From positions 10,532,886 through 10,596,885 of the forward strand of contig NC_088789.1 of the NCBI RefSeq assembly GCF_949628265.1: DNA of 64,000 nucleotides. The letters are read 5' to 3'. A model generated the notes under the pieces. It had not been told where the DNA came from, did no database searches, and worked only from the letters and a program-made list of their open reading frames with translations. Below are positions 38,439 through 49,879 of this stretch, piece by piece. Position numbers and translations under genes: made by a program. Numbering within the stretch: the stretch's first letter is position 1; each line of letters opens with the position of its first letter. The DNA comes from Cloeon dipterum. Its lineage: Eukaryota; Arthropoda; Insecta; Ephemeroptera; Baetidae.

Positions 38439-40001
38439 ATGTCAGTGTCAGTTCCCACGAAAAAACTGAATATTAATAGAGATAGGAAATTGAGAATTGG
38501 GAAAACTCATGGTATGTATTATGCATGTTTACATATCGTATTATATCTATTCTACTCCCAATCCTCCCAATTTATTAAATTTAAATTTTGACCTAGAGAA
38601 ATATCACATAATACATTTGGGTCATCCTACCGAGAAAAAAGTCAACCAAAAGGTACATAATCATTGGGTGCCCACGTGCGGTCACTCGGCTACCCCCCGT
38701 GGGCACCCAGATGGGCACCCATTGGTTACGTCGCATGTCCAACCCTTCGGGCACCCGCGGCTGGTCATGACCAGAATTCGGTCACCCAATGGGCACCTTT
38801 AAGTGACCTTTCATAGAATCTCTTAATTTGTACGTTGAAAGTATCAGATCTATGTACATATAGCTAAATTCAGGGAGCATAATATCAATAGCTGCACGCT
38901 GGGATATTGTATCTATGGACTCAAATTTGACTCTTATTGTTTCCATCTCTCTTCATTGTGTATGAATGTCGCTATTTAATTGTGATTAAATTTCTAAAAC
39001 AATTATCTACAATGACATTATGTACATATTGTAATATCATATATGGAAAAGACACAGTTTTCGCCGCCGAGTTACAGCTTTCGCCACCCCTACTTTAACA
39101 TGGGATTCTCATAAGAACTGGCGAGATGTGTAACTCGGCAGAAACTGTAACTTTACCATAATTTTTTTTTTTTTTTTTTTTTTTTTGCTCTTTTTATCCT
39201 TGTCCGTCCGAGGACCGGGAAGGGCGCGCACTGCACTAGCACGAATGCTGAAACCCGGGTCCCAATAACACCGCGAACGGATAACATGGGCGCACCAGGC
39301 CGCACAGGGACCCAGCCCACTGAAGGGCCACTTGCCTCTGCACCGAGGACTGCATTGAAACGCTAGACATTTGTCCCGTGAAGCCAAATCACGCATGCTG
39401 GAAAGGTGCAAACCAGCAAGTAGCGAGTCGGCGCCGGTGCGCCTCCCAGCCCGTCGAGCAATTTGAGCAATTCGAGTCACTAAACTAACCACTTTTTGCC
39501 ATCTCTGACATTGGGTAGCCAGTATTAGATCTCCGAACTGCTCAAATACCTCACATTGCTTTGACACTCCTGAGAGTGCCTTAACAATGCGAGCCAACGG
39601 GCTGGTTCAATTATGGGGAACTTGAAATTCAATTTATCTACATTATTCGCTCTAAATATTCACCAGCCTCGTTAATTATTTCAGAAACGGGCCAATATGA
39701 TATCAAGCTTGTCCTAGTCCCGATCACTTCCGCTGTGAGGATAAGAAGAAATAGCGAATCTTCTACAGGATCGAAACGACGTCAGTCGGAAACTAGTTTT
39801 GAGTCCAAGCGGACTCGTGTGGAGGAAAAGACCGACAGTGAAGCCTCAACACCGATGACCGCTGACGAATATGCAGTAGGCGAGAGTCCGTCTGATGAAG
39901 AAAATTTACTTAAAAATTTAAACTCATACTTATACAACAAGCCCAGCGGGTCCAAGGCCAAAGCCTATCCAAATTGTAATTGGTCACATGTGGCTATATA
40001 G
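38439..40001 (+). CDS. Small basic, Ser-rich protein of unknown function
   Basis: Two exons, 38439-38511 and 39685-40001, total 390 nt and encode 129 residues in one uninterrupted frame (donor G|GTATGT, acceptor TTATTTCAG). I do not recognise it. The N-terminus (MSVSVPTKKLNINRDRKLR) is basic, followed by a hydrophobic strand-like IKLVLVPITSAV, a serine/arginine-rich middle resembling a nuclear localisation signal (SKRRQSETSFESKRTRVE), an acidic Ser-rich stretch (STPMTADEYAVGESPSDEE), and a conserved-looking end YPNCNWSHVAI. A nuclear protein is inferred. The gene is divergent from NLE1. Its intron has taken an R2 MITE and an antisense R1 repeat. AATAAA at 40712 would give a 3' UTR of about 720 nt. 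Confidence 0.65.
38649..38802. repeat. GC-rich GGGCACC repeat cluster
   Basis: Within the intron, GGGCACC or its complement GGTGCCC occurs five times in about 130 bp (38667, 38701, 38713, 38750 and 38791). The outer copies are inverted (AAAGGT...CATTGGGTG versus CACCCAATGGGCACCTTT), so the block can fold. It is possibly a small MITE; its composition is unlike the AT-rich surroundings. Confidence 0.5.
39042..39160. mobile_element. R2 short MITE, copy 3
   Basis: TATGGAAAAGACACAGTTTTC and GAAACTGTAACTTTACCATA are inverted termini. The interior carries CATGGGATTCTCATAAGAACTGG, the reverse complement of the interior of the other two copies. Its right end abuts the poly(T) of R1 copy c. Confidence 0.75.
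39162..39606 (-). mobile_element. R1 repeat, copy c, with poly(A) tail
   Basis: A minus-strand copy with a 25-nt poly(A) tail (T run at 39162-39186) following GATAAAAAGAGC. The body (39606 to 39187) begins ACCAGCCCGTTGGCTCGCATTGTTAAGGC and matches copies a, b and d. After GTTATTGGGACC it carries a different 3' segment (GGGTTTCAGCATTCG...CGGACGGACAAGG). The tail identifies it as retroposed. The 163-codon ORF across it is not a credible protein. Confidence 0.8.
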
Positions 40002-40711
40002 TGACAGTTAGGAACTCCAGCTGTTTACAAAATGAATGCTCTGCCAATTGACTGAATATGATAATGTCAACTTTTGACAATTTAATCAATGCACAGATAT
40101 TAATGCTAAGTATTCAATGCACCTCTGATCTCTGCCACCCTCGTAACTAGCAGTGCAATTAATTATACGTGAAATGACTGTATCATATTAATATATGTAT
40201 ATATTTACACTACTTTGTTAATCTTGTAAGGCATCTTTGAAGTGCGAATTTAAATGTTGCTGTGTCTATGTTTAGCAAAAGATACATTTTAAGAGACTAC
40301 ATTTTATTATTATTTTGTCTTGGTTGAATCAACTTACCCGTAACATTTAAAACTTAAGTTCGGGAAGTATGCACTGCAATTTTTTTAATCCAGGCTTTTG
40401 CAACCTTTTTAAGTTCCTCAGTCTCTATAAACTACAACAAACAGTACAAGCATCGCTAAACTTTAAAAGTTCTTAAGGCTTAGTTTTAAGGAACAATATG
40501 AAGGGGTTTTAGTGATTGTGCCTCAAATGAGACTTATATGACTGACTAGTGGTGGGTAATCTTAAGAATTTTTATACTTTACAGTAAAACCCTAATTTTA
40601 GCTAAGACATGCTCACAATAATTATTGTATAAAAGTTTTGTATTCTTGCTTAATTGTTTCTGATTGTTCCTCATTTACCTCAAATACATAAGACTTGTAT
40701 GATTGAATTAC

Positions 40712-40717
40712 AATAAA
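40712..40717 (+). terminator. Poly(A) signal of the small basic protein gene
   Basis: AATAAA about 710 nt after the stop codon, followed within 60 nt by R1 copy d. Confidence 0.4.
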
Positions 40718-40780
40718 GAATCATGGTAATTTTAGTATTTAACTGATTGTTTTAATTTTACAACTATTAAATATCAATCA

Positions 40781-41162
40781 ACCAGCCCGTTGCCTCGCAA
40801 TGTTATGGCGTCCCCAGCAGTGTCAAGGCAGTGAGAGATATTTGAAAATTTTAAGGATTGACGATTGGCTGTCAAACGTCAGATGGCAAAAAGGTGGCTC
40901 AATGCTTGAATAGATAGGTGGCAGGGAGGCGCACTGGTGCTAACTACTTGCCACTTGCTGGTCATTGCACCTTTCCAGCATCGTTGTAGCTATATATGTC
41001 TAGCGTTTCAATATAATTCTTTGGTGCGGGGCCTCATTGAGTCCAAGCCCCTCTGCGGCCGTTTGGGCTTAGGTTAACAGTTCGGCGGTGTTGTTGGGAC
41101 CAAGAAGTGTGTGTGCAAGCTCATAGCCCACGCGATGCGCTCGTTTGGTGAGCAGGCAGGGG
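40781..41162 (+). repeat. R1 dispersed repeat, copy d
   Basis: ACCAGCCCGTTGCCTCGCAATG to GCTCATAGCCCACGCGATGCG, with GCACCTTTCCAGCATCG and TCTAGCGTTTCAAT inside, as in copy c. It is shared with copies a and b at the 3' end, where copy c differs. No poly(A) tail remains. Confidence 0.75.
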
Positions 41163-44100
41163 TTCAATAGAAAAATTTCAGAAATAAAACGGGATTTCTC
41201 ACAATTTGCTCTTTCCTTGGAGAAATTAATACCATCAAGCAACGATTTCACAGGATTTTGATACTCTTTTAATTGCTTCATCAGCTGAACTGGACCTGAA
41301 TACTGCGCAGTATTTAGATGCTGGTAAAGTTTAAGGTGCAATCAAATTAGATAGAGTGAAATTCGGTGAAACTTTCCATAATTTTTTATTATTGCACCTT
41401 ATACTTTATTTGTACATGCATTTAGTGTAATACTAATTATTGTAAACACGTAATTTAAGGGGTTGAAAAGAGCTTAAATGCTTACGAGGAACATTTTGAT
41501 TACAATTTCTTAGACTCGTTGAGTACAAATAAACGACGATAAAATGGGTCATAATAAGCAACTTGTATCATTCAGCGCCTTGCGGCGGTGGAAACTGTGC
41601 CGCTGTGCATCCTTACGATGCGGGTAGCATAAGGCTCCAGTGAGCTTAAACTATAAACCATACACGCCATGATATATTTATGCAGCAGGTGAATTGTGCG
41701 AGTGAATTTGTTAGCAAAAGCTGCAGTAAATCAAATTTAGCTCTAGACATCATCGTGAAGGAAAAATTAAGGGAAAACTACTTTTATTATTATTATCTCT
41801 TTTGTTAGTGCTTACGTTGTTTATTATATTTTAAAGAGTATATTATGAATCTAGTTGAGTGCATTATTTATATCATATTATCATTAGTTCGTAAGTTACA
41901 ATCACATTTAATGATGGAGGAATTAAATGGATTGATGAGATATGGCTCTCGCTTTTTACCCCACCAAACGTTGTGTGTTTGAGCGAGAGAATGATGTGAC
42001 AAATGCCAAACCTTGGCGTCTGCGTGGTGTAAAAATATCGATCCACACCATCAGCAATCGCTATTTGGCAGAGAGGCAACGTTTTGTGTATATAGCACGC
42101 CTAATGACACATGAAAGATATATGACAGGTGAAAATTTAGAAACTTAATCAACGTGACAAAACAACTTTAAGAAATAATCCCATCACATTCAATATATTT
42201 GAGGAGTCTGGAGATGCGGCATAGATATTTATTTCTATTGACAATGAGGACAAAGGATTTGGTGCGGCCGGGCAAATTTCGGTTTTGCGGGAAAATCAAG
42301 GCTCTGTGGGAATTTGAGTAAAACGCCGATGTTGCCTTTTCTTCGCACGGTTGCCGATGACACGGTGTTTTGGGCGGGTTGAACGCACCAGTTTGGCATG
42401 CACGGCCAGGAGGTCTTTCCAGCACCGCGAAGAGGGTGCTTTTCTAGGGCGGGGCGGCCGGGGGTGACGGCGGCGGGACGCCTGCGCCTCGCCCGCTATC
42501 ACCACCTCTCGATAGATAATCTTGTGCAATTTGGCAATAAGTTATCGCGGCCAAGATTAATTTTGTTTACGGAAATTTGGAAAATGCGCCTCCCCCAGCC
42601 GCCCCGTTGTTTGTTTGCTGCGTTTCTTTTCGCTGGAAAATCCTTTTCGAAATCTTCCACAAAAACAACCGTATCGGGGTGGCATGCGCTTGCAAGAGGT
42701 CGAGTCTCCCTGTTTGTGCATGGGCAAATGTAATGTGTGTGTGTTGACTCCATGGGCAAATGTAAACACGCCCGTGGGAGTTGTATCGCATTTGCATTGG
42801 TCAAAACAGCAGCATGTTCTGCCCGTTCACCACTTGCAGAGATAACCGCACTCAAACCCTGCTGCTTGCATATCTTCTTGAATCGATGCAAATTATTGCT
42901 CTCGTAGCTTTGCTAAATTGTGTCTTATCTTATGCTATATTCCAACAAATGCCTCCATTTTTAATGCTCTTCAAAAGTGACGCATATTTATCTTTAACTT
43001 TGAATATCACAATATTTTTCTAGTCTTTTCCATTAATGGGATGAATAATTATGTATCTTTAAACGCTTTATTATCATTTTATTTTTAGCCCATATACTCG
43101 AGCCTTTATAGGTTTGAAATAATACTTACGAAACAAACAGTAAAAAAAATTTCTTTCGAATTTAAAATTAATTTATTAAGTTAAAGGACTAATTAAATTT
43201 CAACTTAGAAATTTTGACGGATTTAAACCTCCTCCAGTGAATTTGGCCTACATTGGTATCCCCAACAACTGTTATTTTCATTAAATCAACAAAGTAAAAA
43301 TGTTTTTTGTTAGTTGCTATTATTGCATTGATGAGCTCAAAAGCCCACCGCTTGGAGCGTTAAATATAAATTCAAGAAAAAGCAATGGAAATATGTAGTA
43401 ATTGTTTTTATTTACCTCTTAAATCCACTTGACACTCTTTTACGTCAATGTCGTATTTTGCGTGTGACCTCATGTAGTGCGGATCTCGTGAAGTAACTTG
43501 TTAGTCTCGTAAACTTTTAAGCCGACAGTGAAACAGTGAGGTAACATACTGGAAGGATAACAAAACAAGTCGAAAGGTCAGGAGGCGGCCACATCAATAT
43601 ATAATGGGTAGCTGCGAGTGTGCGTGTTTAACTATAGCGTGAATACATCAGTCCGGATGGACGCTAGTGCTGAGGATCTCTGATATTGAAAACTTTCTAA
43701 TGTCCAAAACTCGCTCCTAGCGTTAAATCACAGCAACGGGTTAACAGATTTAGCGTTTTCACAATGCGATTGCTGACTGTGCTTTGTTGTTTGGATGGTG
43801 TTAAGAAATTGGCCTGTGTGGCAAATGATTACTTAATTACGTCAACAGGAAAATTGATGACACATTAAAACCCAGAGAAATCAATTGTTCTTTTATAATT
43901 TATCGTTTGAGGAATATGTAGCCATATTGGACCAGTATAGCAAATTTTGAACAGAATAGATGTATTAAGAAATATTTTTTTATTCAATAATATCTCAAAT
44001 TATTTTTTATTTGTTTGGCACACAATTAAAAAAGAACGGTATATTTTGCATAATTATTTTGTCTATAAAAACAAATAAATTTTGAATTATCTGATAGAAG

Positions 44101-47100
44101 AATATATTTTAATTCAAAGAAATCTTGCTAGACGATGCAAATATTTTACCAGCGCTCGCGACAATATCAAAAGAAGATTTTTTTCAATAAAGATAAAACG
44201 CAAAAATAGAGATGAAACCGGAGATTATGAAAAAACGAAGGTGCATTTGCATGAAGTCGATAAAATCTAAAGAAAGCCGACCAGGCGCCCAGTTATTATG
44301 TGAACAGCTCCCACTTGCTTCCATTCACGTAGCAAAAAAACCAAGTCGCCTAAGGCACAGGCTGACATTTAACTCAGCGTCAAGGTTGCAGGATCAAGCT
44401 AAGATACGAAATCTCCGAATCTATAAAAAAACGATTGAGTGTCTCTTTCCTCATTTCGACTGTGGGTTTTGCGCATCTCCGAGTAATTGAATACGCACTT
44501 CTTTGAAGAATTTTGAAGCCTCATGATTAATGAAAGCATCAGGCCACGCGCACGCTCAAAAGCAAGTGTTTTTCGCAACCTAGAATTAGCAATATGCAAA
44601 AAACCACCGAGCAGAATGCCAGATGTTGACCCTCGCTATTGAAAACGAGTTTGTTTTGCCGCATGCAAAGTCATCAAGCAGATCAGAGAAAATTCATAAC
44701 TCCGCGAGCTGTACGATGTTATATTGCCTTGCTGCTCAATATACGCAAAGAGAAAATATTAAATTATATTGTATAGTTACTGAAATAGTTATATATTGTA
44801 ATGTGCGTCTCAAGATTAACACAGCATTTTTTTATAAATTTAGGAATCAAGAAAAATTTAGTTTTGTCCTTAACAAAGAAAATGTTATTTTAGACGCAAA
44901 TATTTAAATCACCGTAATATTTCCGTTGCTTCTTTCTTGGCACTGTTTTGACTGCAGATTTTGAAATAATTATGCTTTTTCACATTATAAAATCTGTTTC
45001 AAAAATTGCTCTATCCGCAATTTTCAACCTGGTGCATTAAAATTTTGTGTTTGTTTCTTGTGTTTAGAGGTAGCTTTTTTATTTGCATTTGAGTGGAGAA
45101 CCTTCCATATTATATTTTAAATCGATCTCGAGGTCAACCGCATATTACACGTTGTTGAGAATTTGGCATTTAAAATCCGACCGCAGCAAAAGTAATTATT
45201 CCTGTTTGGATGAAAAGGAGGAAACATGGGAATGAGTGGTTTCATGAAAGATCCTAACCTCAATGTCAATCCAATTAAAAAATCCACCAGTTAATAAAGC
45301 TTGATTCTAAAGCTGCGGCCTTAAATCTATTACACGCAGGAACGCTAATCGTACACTTTTGATTGCCCTAAACCAGGATGAGCAACATTTGCGCCCAAAT
45401 TTTCATTGTATTCTTTATGCCTACACCTCATGATCTTCCTGTATAACAGATAAAAAGCAACAACCGTAACTAGAGGTTTGCAGCCCAGTCAACGCTGGCC
45501 GAGGGCTCGCAAAAAGTGTAGTCCCGGCCGTAAATCTCTGCTGATGGAAATTTGCACACAGGCCCACAGCAGCGTGTCGGCTTATCCGCTGAGAGCAGTG
45601 GGCAAAAGGGTGCCGGGCCGGGAAAGCGGCGGCAACACGGATCGATGTGAGAGAACAGATCAAATGTCAGTCAAGTCTTGGGACGACGCACAAGGGTTAG
45701 GAGAGATGAATGTTGCAGGAGGTCTACGGACATGATTTATTGCCGCCAAAGTGACAGCGCGCATCATTCCTGCTCCTGCCGCAAATGCGTGTACGCACTA
45801 TGCGCGGTAAATTCGCATCATGTGAACGCAGCATACGCACCTGCATTTAATGCAGCTCAAGGGCCAGGTTTCGAAGGGCACCAAACACTGACTTTGATGG
45901 GAAATAGTCATAAAGTAATTGTGGGAGTCAGTGAACCCCTTTTGAAGGTGATCAAGTGCAGCCAAAGCCGCCATTTCAATCTTTAATCAACATAAAAAGT
46001 GCGTGAGCCAGCTTTTATAGCAAGGAGTGTTTCATGCTTTGAAATTTTCTTGAAGAGCAGACTTTAGATTCATTCTACTACGATTTCCTTGAACAGTATA
46101 GACGAACGTCGCTTTATGGGTGAAAAGATCCTTAAACAACAAATATATAGATACAAATCATATTATATTGATTCAATTAACAGTAAATTGGTGAAACTGA
46201 ACTTTTCATGCGGAATTGCGCCACTTGTATGTGTTTAAAATGAACATTTATATAGTATGCCGTTCTATAAAACTATTTTGGCTAAGGGGTTTTCACTTTT
46301 TGGTATTTTTAGACATTATTTGCATTTCATATTAACCTGAAACCACTATATGTGCAGTTTCAGTTACAACTCCAGTAACATAACAAATTATTGGAATTTC
46401 GTTTTCGACTTTCATAAATTTTTCAATAAATGAACAAAAGAGATGCTAGAACTTGAATACATTAAAAGTTAAACTAACTTAAAATTATACAAATTGACTG
46501 TCCATTTAATGATTTATTGTTATCACAAATTGAAATGAAAATCATTTTATGCGGTTTGCAGCAAAAATTCATTATTATAGGGTTGAAATGAATAAGGATA
46601 ATTTGTTTAAAACAAATTATTCATATTAACGAATAACCCAAAACCACCATTTATAAATTGAAACAGCTCCATTACGCGAAAAATGGAAAAATCAAGTTTT
46701 AAGGGGAAAGAGGCGCTGTCTTTATTCGCGCAATTTAAAGGATTTTTAATCAATATGATCGCATTTTTCACAATAAAATATATCTGTTCCCTTTTATAGC
46801 CACAAATAGCACTTTTCAGATATTTTTGGTCAAGCCGTTTTATCCTCGTGCAAAGGATGTGTATTATGTATTAGAAAGCGCGCTTAATAGGCAGCATGTC
46901 GATGCTAAGCACGTGCTCTACCGGCGTGCAACGGCAGCTACGGGCAGAAAAACTCACCCTTACAACCCTTAGGGGTGTTTTCCAGGGGTGCTAACGCGCC
47001 GGCGTGACCCGCGCGAGAACCTTGGTGCCAGGAAAATATGCGTTATTAGGAGGTTGTTGTACGAAATCCACCCCTTGATGAAACGGATCGATATTGTGCG

Positions 47101-49130
47101 CGATTATTGTGTGCAATACGCGCCACAATGGACAGGCGCGCAGTCCTAGCACCTGCCCTTTATCCGCCGCGTGCGATTAAAACGCCATGTGTGCGCTATG
47201 ATACGGAACAGGAAGAGCAGCCGGCCATGCACGCCGTCTCCTCGCCGCATGTGCTCACTCTCTGGGCCCCTGATCTATTATTTTGTCTCGCTTCCGGAAG
47301 ATCAAGTTCCAATTAATGTGGTCGTGTACGTTAACACTTATTTTGATTCATTTTGGCAACAATAACTAATTTGTTTCTCATAATATATAATTTTGTGTCG
47401 AGAGGTGCGTATGTGTTTGAATCCTTAAGGTATTCATAAAGTGGATAGAGAAGAAACGTTCTGAAACATTTTTGATTTTACTTGTGTGTCGCCTAAAAAC
47501 GTTTCATAAATCTGAAAAATGAAAGATTTTTCAGCTTTTTAGAAATTTAATAAATGAAAGTTACAATTTTTTCTTAAAAAATCAAGTTTTTATAGGTAAA
47601 AAAACTCATACGCAATAATATATCAGGCAGAAGAGGTCTCATTGATGAGTAACACTTTAGTAAAAACAGTTGATTTAATTTAGCTTCAAAACTTTTAAAC
47701 ATATTAACCAAACAGGCAAAAACCTAGAAAAAAATATTAAATTCTCTAAAAAAAACAGCCTATTTAAATATAGGAAGCGATATTTTATGAGTGCTTAAAG
47801 CAAAGGTTAAGAGTCAGAGTGTTCCTCAAGGTTGGCGAAACCTGTTGCAAGTAATATGAATGTTTGCGTCTAGACAATCCATTTAACGAGTGCTGAAACC
47901 AGGATGAGATTTATGCAGCTGCGAGGATTCCTTCCCATGCAACCACTGTGCAAGAATTTACGCATAATATATGTTGTAAAACAACCTTTTGTGCGACCTT
48001 TTCGCGACATCCCCTTTCCTCGTATAATATCGGTTTTCCGTGAAACAAATCAAAAGAAGAAGCAATTTATCTCCTTCTCTGATGGCATTTGGCACCAAAT
48101 TAATGTGCTGGTCTTCAAGGTGAGAAAGGGAAACATCGTTTTGGATGCGTCTTCTATTTTAGTGTTCAGCTAATGTCTTATGCAAGCATGTCGGGATGTT
48201 CAAAGAGAACATTTAACAGTTCTGTTAAAGAAAAATAGAATTAAAAAAATGTTAGTCTCCTTTATCAAACCGCAGCGTGGTTGTTAATATGTTACAGGAA
48301 ATGTCCCCTCTTGCAGATGAGGCGATCAAAATATTGTAAATGAGGAAAATCAAACAATTTATCACTCCATCCTAATAAATGAAGTGTCATTTCCGTAATA
48401 AATAAACTTCATTGGATTCCCATCACCTGCAGAGACTTTTTCCCCTGACGCTCATACTCGTTCAGCCTTGGAGAGTATTAAAATTAATCCTTCGCTCCTA
48501 CATCATCTTCCCTTAAAACAAACAAAAATGTACGCGCTAACTCAGGCAGCCACGGGAGCATAATCATTGCTCGCATAACACAGCAACGATTTAAAAATGA
48601 AATAATTATTCAAAAATAAAACTTGTGCTCAATGAAAAAGATCATACAATTAATTTAACCAAGAAAACTTCAATTATATTGGTGGTATAGCTTAAAATGA
48701 TTGGTGGTTTCACTTACTACTGCACTTGTTCTTGTAAGAAATTACTTTTATTTTGATTTCACATATATGATAATTTTCAAAATCTTATAAATGTGGAAAG
48801 TTTTAGAAAAATCTGGTGAAAACTGTTTATCTAAAATTTAATAAAAGTTATTCTTATACACCTTTGAAATTTAAAACATTGATTAGAATAAAGTTATAAA
48901 TTCGTTTTGATGATCGCTATTTTTAACAAAAGCGTATTCTAAAAAGGCTTCCATGGCGCGTTTGGTGCACACAACACAGCCGCATAATATATTATGGTGA
49001 AAAGGCCAATTGCGTCTTGGAATCTGATTTATCTGAGAGTTACTATGGTGCCAAGTAAATCTGTCGTCTTGGTTCTGCCACAACGTTTGAAAGCCTAAAT
49101 TAAGTTAAGTTGAAAAATAAATCAACGGTG
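41163..49130. other. Gene desert with GC-rich islands
   Basis: About 8 kb with no supportable gene. It is mostly AT-rich, with GC-rich islands near 42240-42500, 42680-42800, 45470-45640 and 46880-47290. Overlapping ORFs there on both strands appear to result from GC content. The stretch precedes the first ZP gene and could hold distal regulatory elements, but nothing in sequence proves it. Confidence 0.5.
42715..42893. promoter_or_regulatory. Candidate regulatory cluster with octamer-like sites
   Basis: TGGGCAAATGTAA occurs twice (about 42721 and 42754), ATTTGCAT once (about 42790), and ATGCAAAT once in the opposite sense (42886-42893), all within 180 bp. ATGCAAAT is the POU-factor octamer. 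Clustering in a GC-rich non-coding island suggests an enhancer; this is inference from motifs only. Confidence 0.25.
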
Positions 49131-49143
49131 AATACTGGAAAGA

Positions 49144-49182
49144 GGTCCTCCCTCCAAGATCTTTCTCTCCTCAGGTATATAA
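49144..49182 (+). promoter_or_regulatory. Promoter of ZP gene A
   Basis: TATATAA at 49176-49182 within CAGGTATATAATCGC, preceded by GGTCCTCCCTCC at 49144-49155. Both motifs recur upstream of ZP gene B. Transcription would start near 49205-49210. A noncoding first exon would run to the donor AAA|GTAAGT at 49283. Confidence 0.75.
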
Positions 49183-49879
49183 TCGCACTTTACTTGCTTT
49201 TGTACCCACTTGTTGTAATTTTTGTGTGTTAATTGTGTTTATTGAGCTGCAACGAAACGAACTAACTTCAGCGGCTCTCAAAAGTAAGTATTGAAATTAA
49301 AACAGTAAATTTAGACTTACAATTAGGGCTAAAATAATATCATATTAAAATGTGGTCAATCCTCCGTTAACTCGCGTTAGTTAAGAAAATAAAGATCAAT
49401 AAAAAATTATAAAATCCCTTTTCTGTCCAAAAAATCACCTGTTGTAAGTTTTCAGTGCTCCGTAATAATTTAATGTTTGTAACTTATGGCTTAGTGATTG
49501 CCCTTGAAATTGATCGTTTTCGCATTTTATCGCATGCCTTTTCTTGCTATATTTTTTAAAATATATTGTTATACGTATTGAGTAAGCAAAAATAAACAAG
49601 TATATATGTAAGTACGTCTTAACCTCGAAACCGAAAACCTTTGCATTTTCAATCACTATTTTACTCTAGACTAACTTGTAAACATTTAAGATTAGCAGAC
49701 ATCTGACGCGCAACGATACCATAATTAATATTCACGCGTCAGCTTACAATTATAATTTACAACGCAGGAAATTTGAGACTATACTAATTAAGGGTCAGTG
49801 TATTTGATCCAGTAAGAGCTCAATTATTCTTAATTTCCCCCGATATATCAATTAAATTTTTATTTTCAGAAAACGCGAT

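Noticed and set aside
39109..39597. 162-codon minus-strand ORF
   Set aside because: It spans the R1 retroposed repeat and its poly(A) tail (poly-Lys). Other R1 copies do not keep the frame.
42296..42891. Several overlapping ORFs on both strands
   Set aside because: All coincide with a GC-rich island where stop codons are rare; no frame shows domain-like sequence.
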